A DNA stretch of 64,000 nt from Pseudomonas inefficax (lineage in GTDB: Bacteria > Pseudomonadota > Gammaproteobacteria > Pseudomonadales > Pseudomonadaceae), in contig NZ_OPYN01000207.1 in NCBI RefSeq assembly GCF_900277125.1, forward strand, positions 62,001 to 126,000. Direction: 5' to 3'. Under the pieces are notes generated by a model. That model saw only the letters and a list, made by a program, of their open reading frames with translations, was not told the origin of the DNA and searched no databases. A program made the position numbers and the translations under genes. Shown in pieces: positions 16,185 to 23,593 of the stretch. Position 1 is the stretch's first letter. Each line of letters begins with the position of its first letter.

Positions 16185-17290
16185 GTCAACCCCTACTGCT
16201 CAACCTGCGCAACCTCGCCTGCGGCTATGGCGACCAGCGCATCGTCCAGAACCTCAACCTGCACCTGAACGCAGGCGACATCGGTTGCCTGCTGGGTTCA
16301 TCCGGTTGCGGCAAAACCACTACCCTGCGTGCCATCGCCGGGTTCGAACCCGTGCACGACGGCGAGATCCAGCTGGCCGGCGAGGTCATTTCCCGGGCCG
16401 GCTTCACCCTGGCCCCGGAAAAACGCCGCATCGGCATGGTGTTCCAGGATTACGCGCTGTTCCCGCACCTGACCGTGGCGCAGAACATTGCCTTCGGCAT
16501 CGCCAAGCACCCGCGCCAGGCCGAGGTCATCGAAGAGATGCTCGAACTGGTCAAGCTGGGCGGCCTGGGCGGGCGCTACCCGCATGAACTTTCCGGCGGC
16601 CAACAGCAACGGGTCGCCCTGGCCCGTGCACTGGCACCGGAGCCGCAACTGCTGCTGCTCGACGAGCCATTCTCCAACCTCGACGTGGAACTGCGCCGGC
16701 GCCTGAGCCATGAGGTTCGCGACATTCTCAAGAGCCGCGGCACCAGCGCCATCCTGGTGACCCATGACCAGGAAGAGGCCTTTGCCGTCAGCGACCAGGT
16801 CGGCGTGTTCAAGGAAGGCCGCCTGGAACAATGGGACACGCCCTACAACCTTTACCACGAGCCGCAGACGCCATTCGTGGCCAGCTTCATTGGCCAGGGG
16901 TATTTCATCCGTGGGCAGATGATCAGCCACGAGGCGGTCAATACCGAGCTGGGTGAATTGCGCGGCAACCGTGCCTACATCATGGCGCCGGGCAGCTCGG
17001 TGGATGTGCTGCTGCGCCCTGACGATATCGTCCATGCACCGGGCAGTGCGCTGCAGGCGAACATCGTCGGCAAGAGCTTCCTTGGGGCATCGACCCTGTA
17101 CCGCCTGCAGTTGCCGACCGGCAGCCAGCTGGAGGCGATCTTCCCTAGCCATAACGACCATCAGGTCGGTGAGGATGTGGGAATTGCGGTCAAGGCCGAT
17201 CACCTGGTGCTGTTCCCGGTTCCGGGCAGCGTGGCGGCGCAGTTGCCGCGGCAGGAGAACGGCGTGCGCCGGTACAGTTCGGCGACCTGA
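16181..17290 (+). CDS. ABC transporter ATPase, FbpC/PotA-like, orphan
   Basis: 369 residues. Nucleotide-binding domain: Walker A GSSGCGKTT, Q-loop MVFQDYALFPH, signature LSGGQQQR, Walker B LLLLDEPFSNLD, H-loop VTHDQ. The C-terminal ~130 residues form a TOBE-type regulatory domain (VDVLLRPDDIVH). Closest by eye to the ferric-iron ATPase FbpC, or to spermidine or molybdate ATPases. No permease or binding protein is adjacent, and it is translationally coupled to argF. Substrate cannot be told; it may serve permeases encoded elsewhere. Confidence 0.9.
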   Translation: MSQPLLLNLRNLACGYGDQRIVQNLNLHLNAGDIGCLLGSSGCGKTTTLRAIAGFEPVHDGEIQLAGEVISRAGFTLAPEKRRIGMVFQDYALFPHLTVAQNIAFGIAKHPRQAEVIEEMLELVKLGGLGGRYPHELSGGQQQRVALARALAPEPQLLLLDEPFSNLDVELRRRLSHEVRDILKSRGTSAILVTHDQEEAFAVSDQVGVFKEGRLEQWDTPYNLYHEPQTPFVASFIGQGYFIRGQMISHEAVNTELGELRGNRAYIMAPGSSVDVLLRPDDIVHAPGSALQANIVGKSFLGASTLYRLQLPTGSQLEAIFPSHNDHQVGEDVGIAVKADHLVLFPVPGSVAAQLPRQENGVRRYSSAT

Positions 17291-17302
17291 TTCGAAATTT
17301 TT

Positions 17303-17403
17303 GGGCCGCTTTGCGGCCCATCGCGACACAAGGCCGCTCCTACACGGGGACGTATTACCCTGTAGGAGCGGCCTTGTGTCGCGATGGGCTGCAAAGCAGC
17401 CCC
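17303..17403. repeat. REP pair, family B
   Basis: Inverted copies of the TGTAGGAGCGGCCTTG element between convergent genes (ABC ATPase and ybaK). Confidence 0.93.
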
Positions 17404-17410
17404 AGAAATC

Positions 17411-17881
17411 TCAGCCTCTACCGATCCCGGCAAACTTGCCCTGGGTGTGCTCAGCCAGCACCACGGCCGCCAACTCCACCTCCAACCCACGCCGCCCGGC
17501 GCTGACATGGATGGTTGCAAAGTTCTGCGCCGAGTCATCGATGAAGGTGCGCAGGCGCTTCTTCTGCCCCAGCGGGCTGATCCCGCCCACCAGGTACCCC
17601 GTGGCCCGCTGTGCCGCCGCCGGGTCGGCCATCTCGCACTTCTTCACCCCCGCGGCATGGGCCAGAGCCTTGAGGTCCAGCGTACCCACCACGGGCACCA
17701 CCGCCACCAGCAATTCTCCCTTCTCGCTGCTCGCCAACAAGGTCTTGAACACCTGCTGCGGATCGAGACCGAGCTTTTCCGCCGCCTCCAGGCCATATGA
17801 CGCCGATTTGGGGTCATGTTCGTAACTGTGCACACGGTGCTCGGCACGGTGTTTCTTCAACAGGTCTAGGGCGGGGGTCAT
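17411..17881 (-). CDS. ybaK: Cys-tRNA(Pro) deacylase, YbaK/EbsC family
   Basis: 156 residues. It hydrolyses Cys mischarged on tRNA-Pro, a trans-editing factor for ProRS. The conserved Lys is in QQVFKTLLAS near residue 46; GYLVGGISPLGQKKRL and the C-terminal SAGRRGLEVEL are family landmarks. Cytoplasmic, single domain, standard length. Convergent with the ABC ATPase across a REP pair. Confidence 0.93.
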   Translation of the reverse strand: MTPALDLLKKHRAEHRVHSYEHDPKSASYGLEAAEKLGLDPQQVFKTLLASSEKGELLVAVVPVVGTLDLKALAHAAGVKKCEMADPAAAQRATGYLVGGISPLGQKKRLRTFIDDSAQNFATIHVSAGRRGLEVELAAVVLAEHTQGKFAGIGRG

Positions 17882-18009
17882 GCAGGGGCTCCGGTCGGGA
17901 CAGCTCGGCCGCTACTTTAGGACAATTCCCACACCGCAGCCAGCGCACCGCAATTGCGCCCCTCTAGTACGCGGATCGGCACCTGAAATCAGCATCCAGA
18001 TCGTGACCG

Positions 18010-18072
18010 ACCGTTCACTTTCGACCTTTGACATCAGCGTTTCTTGTCTATATTTTTTCGTTTCTGAATAAA
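18010..18072 (+). promoter_or_regulatory. glpF promoter with two weak GlpR-like sites
   Basis: TTGACA (18028-18033) and TATTTT (18051-18056) with a 17-nt spacer make a good sigma70 promoter 130 nt before glpF. Sites at 18010-18029 and 18053-18072 match about 13 of 20 positions of the E. coli-type GlpR operator WATGTTCGWTAWCGAACATW and flank the promoter. Confidence 0.55.
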
Positions 18073-18184
18073 TGGCGCACTTTTAAGGTGCACTACCTAC
18101 ATCTGCCTGGGGTCAACGGGGATAGATTCCGGGCTTTGCTGTCGAGCGCCACGCGCCTCACAACAAAAAAAAACGAGGTCATAC

Positions 18185-19036
18185 ATGACGACTGCTCTAC
18201 GCCAACCCGCGCTGTCCAGCCAATGCCTGGCCGAGTTCCTCGGCACTGCACTGCTCATCTTCTTCGGTACCGGCTGCGTCGCCGCGCTCAAGGTCGCGGG
18301 CGCCAGCTTCGGCCTGTGGGAAATCAGTATCATCTGGGGTGTGGGCGTCAGCATGGCGATCTACCTGACCGCCGGGATTTCCGGCGCGCACCTGAACCCG
18401 GCGGTGAGCATCGCCCTCACTCTGTTTGCCGGTTTCGACAAGCGCAAGCTGCCCTTCTACATGCTGGCCCAGGTGTGCGGCGCGTTCTGTGGCGCAGCAT
18501 TGGTCTATACGCTGTACAGCAACCTGTTCTTCGATTTCGAACAGGCCCATGCCATGTTGCGCGGTAGCGAAGCCAGCCTGGAACTCGCCTCGGTGTTCTC
18601 CACCTACCCGCACCCATCGCTATCCACCGGCCAGGCGTTCCTGGTCGAAGTGATCATCACCGCCATCCTGATGGCCGTGATCATGGCCTTGACCGACGAC
18701 AACAACGGTCTGCCGCGCGGCGCCATGGCCCCACTGCTTATCGGCCTGCTGATCGCCGTGATCGGCAGCGCCATGGGCCCGTTGACCGGCTTTGCCATGA
18801 ACCCGGCGCGCGATTTCGGGCCAAAACTCATGACCTTCCTGGCCGGTTGGGGCGAAATCGCCTTCACTGGCGGTCGGGACATGCCTTATTTCCTGGTTCC
18901 GGTGTTCGCACCGATCCTTGGCGCCTGCCTGGGCGCCGCGACCTATCGCGGCCTGATCGCCCGCAACCTGCCAATGGCAGCCGCTGTGAACCCTGAGACA
19001 AATGACAATCGCCAGGGCGATACTCAAGTCAATTGA
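18185..19036 (+). CDS. glpF: Glycerol uptake facilitator (aquaglyceroporin)
   Basis: 283 residues, six membrane helices and two half-helices. It lets glycerol diffuse through the inner membrane. Both MIP signatures are present: SGAHLNPAVSIAL and GFAMNPARDFGPK. A GAGG site precedes the ATG. It is the first gene of the glycerol regulon and is followed after 52 nt by glpK. The C-terminus is slightly longer than usual and hydrophilic. Confidence 0.96.
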   Translation: MTTALRQPALSSQCLAEFLGTALLIFFGTGCVAALKVAGASFGLWEISIIWGVGVSMAIYLTAGISGAHLNPAVSIALTLFAGFDKRKLPFYMLAQVCGAFCGAALVYTLYSNLFFDFEQAHAMLRGSEASLELASVFSTYPHPSLSTGQAFLVEVIITAILMAVIMALTDDNNGLPRGAMAPLLIGLLIAVIGSAMGPLTGFAMNPARDFGPKLMTFLAGWGEIAFTGGRDMPYFLVPVFAPILGACLGAATYRGLIARNLPMAAAVNPETNDNRQGDTQVN

Positions 19037-19088
19037 CGCCGGCATCGCGCCCAGCCCTGAACCCCCTATTTTCGCAAGGCCTACGACC

Positions 19089-20588
19089 ATGACAGACACC
19101 CAGGATAAGAACTACATCATCGCCCTGGACCAGGGCACCACCAGTTCGCGGGCCATCATTTTCGACCGTGACGCCAATGTGGTGGGTACCTCCCAGCGCG
19201 AGTTCGCCCAGCACTACCCGCAGGCGGGTTGGGTCGAGCACGACCCGATGGAAATCTTCGCCACGCAGAGCGCGACCATGGTCGAGGCCCTGGCCCAGGC
19301 AGGTATCAGCCATGCCCAGGTCGCGGCACTGGGTATCACCAACCAGCGTGAAACTACCGTGGTGTGGGACAAGGAAACCGGCCGTCCGGTGTACAACGCC
19401 ATCGTCTGGCAGTGCCGCCGCAGCACCGAAATCTGCGCGCAGCTCAAGCGCGACGGCCATGAAGACTACATTCGCGAAGCCACTGGCCTGGTCACCGACC
19501 CGTACTTCTCCGGCACCAAGCTGAAATGGATCCTCGACAACGTCGAGGGTGCCCGCGAACGCGCCGAGCGCGGCGAACTGCTGTTCGGCACCATCGATAC
19601 CTGGCTGATCTGGAAGTTCTCCGGTGGCAAGGTGCATGTCACCGACTACACCAACGCTTCGCGCACGCTGATGTTCAACATCCACAGCCTGCAATGGGAC
19701 GACAAGCTTCTGGAAATCCTCGGTATCCCACGGCAGATGCTGCCCGAGGTACGCCCTTCTTCCGAGGTCTACGGCCACACCAAGAGCGGCATCGCCATTG
19801 CCGGTATCGCCGGTGACCAGCAGTCGGCACTCTTCGGCCAGATGTGCGTGGAGCCGGGCCAGGCCAAGAACACCTATGGCACCGGCTGCTTCCTGCTGAT
19901 GAACACCGGAGCTCAGGCGGTGAAATCGTCCCATGGCCTGCTCACGACCATTGCCTGCGGCCCCCGAGGCGAAGTGGCCTACGCGCTGGAGGGCGCGGTG
20001 TTCAACGGTGGTTCCACCGTGCAGTGGCTGCGTGACGAACTGAAGATCGTCAACGATGCACTGGATACCGAATACTTCGCCAGCAAGGTCAAGGACAGCA
20101 ACGGCGTATACCTGGTGCCCGCCTTCACCGGCCTGGGTGCACCGTACTGGGACCCGTATGCCCGTGGCGCACTGTTCGGCCTGACCCGTGGCGTGAAGGT
20201 GGACCACATCATCCGCGCCGCACTGGAATCGATCGCCTACCAGACCCGCGACGTGCTCGACGCCATGCAGCAGGACTGCGGGCAACGCCTGTCCGAGCTG
20301 CGCGTGGATGGCGGTGCGGTGGCTAACAACTTCCTCATGCAGTTCCAGGCCGACATCCTGGGCACCTGCGTGGAGCGGCCGAAGATGCGTGAAACCACGG
20401 CGCTGGGTGCGGCCTACCTGGCAGGCCTGGCCTGCGGTTTCTGGAGCGGCCTGGACGAACTGCGCGACAAGGCGATCATCGAGCGCGAGTTCAGCCCGCA
20501 GCTGGATGAAACGCAGAAAGAGAAGCTGTATGCCGGCTGGAGGAAGGCAGTGGATCGTACCCGTGACTGGGAAGATCACGAGGCCTGA
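19089..20588 (+). CDS. glpK: Glycerol kinase
   Basis: 499 residues from MTDTQDKNYIIALDQGTTSSR; an in-frame ATG 29 codons earlier overlaps glpF and gives an atypical N-terminus. It phosphorylates glycerol to sn-glycerol-3-phosphate, trapping it in the cell. FGGY kinase landmarks: DQGTTSSRA phosphate loop, GITNQRETTVVWD, Asp base in YWDPYARGALFGLTRG region and the C-terminal ATP-binding LRVDGGAVANNFLMQFQAD. Co-transcribed with glpF. Confidence 0.97.
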   Translation: MTDTQDKNYIIALDQGTTSSRAIIFDRDANVVGTSQREFAQHYPQAGWVEHDPMEIFATQSATMVEALAQAGISHAQVAALGITNQRETTVVWDKETGRPVYNAIVWQCRRSTEICAQLKRDGHEDYIREATGLVTDPYFSGTKLKWILDNVEGARERAERGELLFGTIDTWLIWKFSGGKVHVTDYTNASRTLMFNIHSLQWDDKLLEILGIPRQMLPEVRPSSEVYGHTKSGIAIAGIAGDQQSALFGQMCVEPGQAKNTYGTGCFLLMNTGAQAVKSSHGLLTTIACGPRGEVAYALEGAVFNGGSTVQWLRDELKIVNDALDTEYFASKVKDSNGVYLVPAFTGLGAPYWDPYARGALFGLTRGVKVDHIIRAALESIAYQTRDVLDAMQQDCGQRLSELRVDGGAVANNFLMQFQADILGTCVERPKMRETTALGAAYLAGLACGFWSGLDELRDKAIIEREFSPQLDETQKEKLYAGWRKAVDRTRDWEDHEA

Positions 20589-20610
20589 TGCATACCTGAC
20601 AGGCACTACC

Positions 20611-20727
20611 TGTGGGAGCGGCCTTGTGTCGCGAAAGGGCTGCGGAGCGGCCCCAGGAAATTCGCGTCATGGCGAATATTGCTGGGGCTGCTCCGCAGCC
20701 CTTTCGCGACACAAGGCCGCTCCCACA
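20611..20727. repeat. REP pair, family B
   Basis: Inverted copies with inner arms GGGCTGCGGAGC(G)GCCCC and a central secondary hairpin CCCCAG...CTGGGG, between glpK and glpR, which read in the same direction. Confidence 0.92.
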
Positions 20728-20821
20728 ACGACTGCGCGCTAATGCGCCATAGTCTACTGGCTGTCATCCCCGTCCTACGGCATCATTGCAGCATTTGTCC
20801 GGCAGCCCCAAAGGACCGCCC

Positions 20822-21577
20822 ATGAATCTGCCCCCTCGCCAACAACAAATCCTCGAACTGGTGCGCGAACGCGGTTACGTCAGTATCGAAGAAATGGCGC
20901 AGCTGTTCGTCGTCACACCGCAAACCATCCGCCGTGATATCAACCAGTTGGCCGAGCTCAATCTGCTACGCCGCTACCACGGGGGCGCGGCCTACGACTC
21001 GAGCATCGAGAATACCGCCTACGCCATGCGCGCCGACCAGATGCGTGACGAAAAGCAACGCATCGCCGAAGCCGTGGCCCGGCAGATTCCCGACCATGCC
21101 TCGCTGTTCATCAATATCGGTACCACCACCGAATCCATCGCCCGGGCGCTGCTCAACCACAACCACCTGAAGGTCATCACCAACAACCTGCACGTGGCCG
21201 CGATCCTTGCCGCCAAGGACGATTTCGAAGTGCTGGTGGCAGGTGGCACGGTGCGCCGTGATGGCGGCGTTGTCGGCCAGGCCAGTGTCGACTTCATCAA
21301 CCAGTTCAAGGTCGACTTCGCCCTGGTGGGCATCAGCGGCATCGACGAAGATGGCAGCCTGCTCGATTTCGACTACCAGGAAGTACGGGTGTCCCAGGCG
21401 ATCATCGCCAATGCCCGACAAGTGATCCTTGCCGCCGACTCCAGCAAGTTCGGGCGTAACGCCATGGTGCGCATGGGCTCGATCAGCCTGGTCGACTGCC
21501 TGGTGACCGACCAGGCGCCAACGCCAGCCCTCACCCAGCTGCTCAATCAGTACAAGATTCGACTTGAGGTGGTTTGA
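20822..21577 (+). CDS. glpR: Glycerol-3-phosphate regulon repressor
   Basis: 251 residues from MNLPPRQQQILELVRERGYV. DeoR family: N-terminal winged HTH (SIEEMAQLFVVTPQTIRRDINQL) and a sugar-phosphate-sensing domain with INIGTTTESIARAL and VRRDGGVVGQAS. It represses glp genes until glycerol-3-phosphate binds. It sits between glpK and glpD, whose promoter region carries the best operators in the window. Confidence 0.95.
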   Translation: MNLPPRQQQILELVRERGYVSIEEMAQLFVVTPQTIRRDINQLAELNLLRRYHGGAAYDSSIENTAYAMRADQMRDEKQRIAEAVARQIPDHASLFINIGTTTESIARALLNHNHLKVITNNLHVAAILAAKDDFEVLVAGGTVRRDGGVVGQASVDFINQFKVDFALVGISGIDEDGSLLDFDYQEVRVSQAIIANARQVILAADSSKFGRNAMVRMGSISLVDCLVTDQAPTPALTQLLNQYKIRLEVV

Positions 21578-21612
21578 GAGCTGACAAGCGCATGCCGCAA
21601 GGTTTGTCGCGC

Positions 21613-21844
21613 CTGTGAGATCGAGCGCCGCCCGCGCGGCGCTTCGCAGCACAAGGCTGCTCCTACATCTGTTTCGGGCCAATTATTCCTGAGGCGAAGG
21701 TGCGCGGCCCCTAAGAGTCCACCTCGATATCGCGTCGGGCAAGAAGGCGGTCGCGTGCGTGGGCACAGGCATTACTGGCCCGAAACAGATGTAGGAGCAG
21801 CCTTGTGCTGCGAAGCGCCGCGCGGGCGGCGCTCGATCTCACAG
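21613..21844. repeat. 69-bp perfect inverted repeat around a 94-nt loop, family C
   Basis: Arms 21613-21681 and 21776-21844 are exact reverse complements over all 69 bases by direct comparison. Each arm contains the family C core TGTAGGAGCAGCCTTGTGCT plus 20-25 extra bases on each side. The 94-nt centre (21682-21775) is unrelated to the arms and has no ORF. It lies between glpR and the glpD promoter. Confidence 0.95.
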
Positions 21845-21872
21845 ACGCCACACCTCTCAAACCGATCATCGA

Positions 21873-21892
21873 GATTTTCGTAAATGTTCATT
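21873..21892 (+). promoter_or_regulatory. GlpR operator 1 (glpD)
   Basis: GATTTTCGTAAATGTTCATT, roughly 15-16 of 20 positions of the GlpR consensus WATGTTCGWTAWCGAACATW, upstream of the -35. Confidence 0.7.
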
Positions 21893-21895
21893 TCA

Positions 21896-21923
21896 TTGTC
21901 ATCTGATCAGTTTTTTCTATAAA
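21896..21923 (+). promoter_or_regulatory. glpD promoter
   Basis: TTGTCA (21896-21901), 16-nt spacer, TATAAA (21918-21923), about 95 nt before glpD. It lies between GlpR operators 1 and 2. Confidence 0.65.
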
Positions 21924-21956
21924 GACTGACTGGCGACCGGCTTTCTGTTGCGCTAG

Positions 21957-21976
21957 TATTTTCGAAAACGAACATC
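21957..21976 (+). promoter_or_regulatory. GlpR operator 2 (glpD), strongest
   Basis: TATTTTCGAAAACGAACATC matches about 17 of 20 consensus positions, with both CG cores in place. Confidence 0.78.
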
Positions 21977-21996
21977 AATGTTCATATTCGATGTGA
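21977..21996 (+). promoter_or_regulatory. GlpR operator 3 (glpD), weak
   Basis: AATGTTCATATTCGATGTGA, about 13 of 20 consensus positions, abutting operator 2 on the next 20 bases, so a cooperative pair is plausible. Confidence 0.55.
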
Positions 21997-22018
21997 ACAG
22001 CCCCAGGAGGCCTTGCCC

Positions 22019-23557
22019 GTGTCCCAGCCCGTTTCGTCCCAGCCCCCAGTCGCCGACTGCTATGACCTCGTCGTGATCGGCGGCGGCATCAATGGCGTGG
22101 GCATCGCTGCCGACGCCGCCGGGCGTGGCCTCAAGGTATTTCTCTGCGAAAAGGACGACCTGGCCCGGCACACCTCGTCGGCCAGCAGCAAACTGATCCA
22201 CGGCGGCCTGCGCTACCTGGAGCACTACGAGTTCCGCCTGGTGCGTGAAGCGCTGGCCGAGCGCGAAGTGCTGCTGGCCAAGGCCCCGCATATTGTCAAG
22301 CCAATGCGCTTCGTGCTGCCGCACCGCCCGCACCTGCGCCCGGCCTGGATGATCCGCGCCGGCCTGTTCCTGTATGACCACCTGGGCAAGCGCAAGCGCC
22401 TGGGCGCCTCGCGCAGCCTGCGCTTCGGCCCGGGCTACCCGCTCAAGCCGGCGATCACCCGCGGCTTCGAGTACGCCGACTGTGCCGTGGACGACGCTCG
22501 CCTGGTAGTGCTCAACGCCATGGCTGCCCGCGAACATGGCGCGCAAATTCGTACCCGTACCCGCTGCCTGCGCGCCGAGCGTGCAGATGGCCTGTGGCAG
22601 GTTGAACTGCAGCATGCCGACGGCAGCTTGCAGAGCATTCGCGCCCGCGCCCTGGTCAACGCCGCCGGCCCCTGGGTCGCCAGCTTCATCAAGGACGACC
22701 TCAAACTCGAGGCGCCTTACGGTATCCGCCTGATCCAGGGCAGCCACATCATCGTGCCGCGCCTGTACGAAGGCGAACATGCCTACATCCTGCAAAACGA
22801 AGACCAGCGCATCGTTTTCTGCATCCCCTACCTCGACCGCTTTACCCTGATCGGCACCACCGATCGCGAATACAGCGGCGACCCGGCCAAGGTGGCGATC
22901 ACCGAGCAGGAAACCGACTACCTGCTGAATGTAGTGAACCAGCACTTCAATCACCAGTTGAGCCGCAGCGATATCCTGCACACCTACTCAGGCGTTCGTC
23001 CGCTGTGCAACGATGAGTCGGACAACCCCTCCGCGGTCACTCGCGACTACACCTTGGCGTTGTCCGCAGGCGAAGGCGAGGCACCCTTGCTGTCGGTGTT
23101 CGGCGGCAAGCTGACCACCTACCGCAAGCTGGCCGAGTCGGCGATGGGCGAGCTGAAGCCGTTCTTCACCCAGATGCGAGGCAGCTGGACAGCTGAGGCC
23201 GCGCTCCCCGGAGGTGAAAACATGACCACCGTCCAGGCCCTGGTCGACGCCATTTTGGCGCGCTGTGGCTGGTTGCCGGTAGACATCGCCAAACGCTGGG
23301 CAGTTACCTACGGTAGCCGCGTCTGGCGCCTGCTGGATGGCGTGCATGGGCCTGAAGATCTCGGCCAGTCGATTGGCGGTGGCTTGTTCAGCCGCGAAGT
23401 GGACTATCTGTGCAACGAAGAATGGGCATGCGACGCCGAAGACATTCTCTGGCGCCGCACCAAGCTGGGGCTGTTCACCAGCGCGAGCGAACAGCAAGTA
23501 CTCAGGGAGTATCTGCAACAACGCGGACAAGATCAGGCACGCATCCAAGCGGCCTGA
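22019..23557 (+). CDS. glpD: Aerobic glycerol-3-phosphate dehydrogenase
   Basis: 512 residues from the GTG at 22019, which has AGGAGG 8 nt upstream; a TTG at 22013 would sit only 2 nt from that site. Membrane-associated flavoenzyme oxidising glycerol-3-phosphate to dihydroxyacetone phosphate and feeding electrons to quinone. The FAD-binding Rossmann motif VVIGGGINGVGIAADAAGRG is at residues ~20-39; SSASSKLIHGGLRYLE and FGGKLTTYRKLAE are GlpD signatures. It has its own promoter with three GlpR operators and completes the glycerol pathway begun by glpF-glpK. Confidence 0.97.
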   Translation: MSQPVSSQPPVADCYDLVVIGGGINGVGIAADAAGRGLKVFLCEKDDLARHTSSASSKLIHGGLRYLEHYEFRLVREALAEREVLLAKAPHIVKPMRFVLPHRPHLRPAWMIRAGLFLYDHLGKRKRLGASRSLRFGPGYPLKPAITRGFEYADCAVDDARLVVLNAMAAREHGAQIRTRTRCLRAERADGLWQVELQHADGSLQSIRARALVNAAGPWVASFIKDDLKLEAPYGIRLIQGSHIIVPRLYEGEHAYILQNEDQRIVFCIPYLDRFTLIGTTDREYSGDPAKVAITEQETDYLLNVVNQHFNHQLSRSDILHTYSGVRPLCNDESDNPSAVTRDYTLALSAGEGEAPLLSVFGGKLTTYRKLAESAMGELKPFFTQMRGSWTAEAALPGGENMTTVQALVDAILARCGWLPVDIAKRWAVTYGSRVWRLLDGVHGPEDLGQSIGGGLFSREVDYLCNEEWACDAEDILWRRTKLGLFTSASEQQVLREYLQQRGQDQARIQAA

Positions 23558-23593
23558 TCGGTGCCGCCTCGCAGCCTTCAGGCGCGGGGCGGT

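Noticed and set aside
22013..22018. TTG at 22013 as the glpD start
   Set aside because: Only 2 nt from AGGAGG; the GTG at 22019 has proper spacing.
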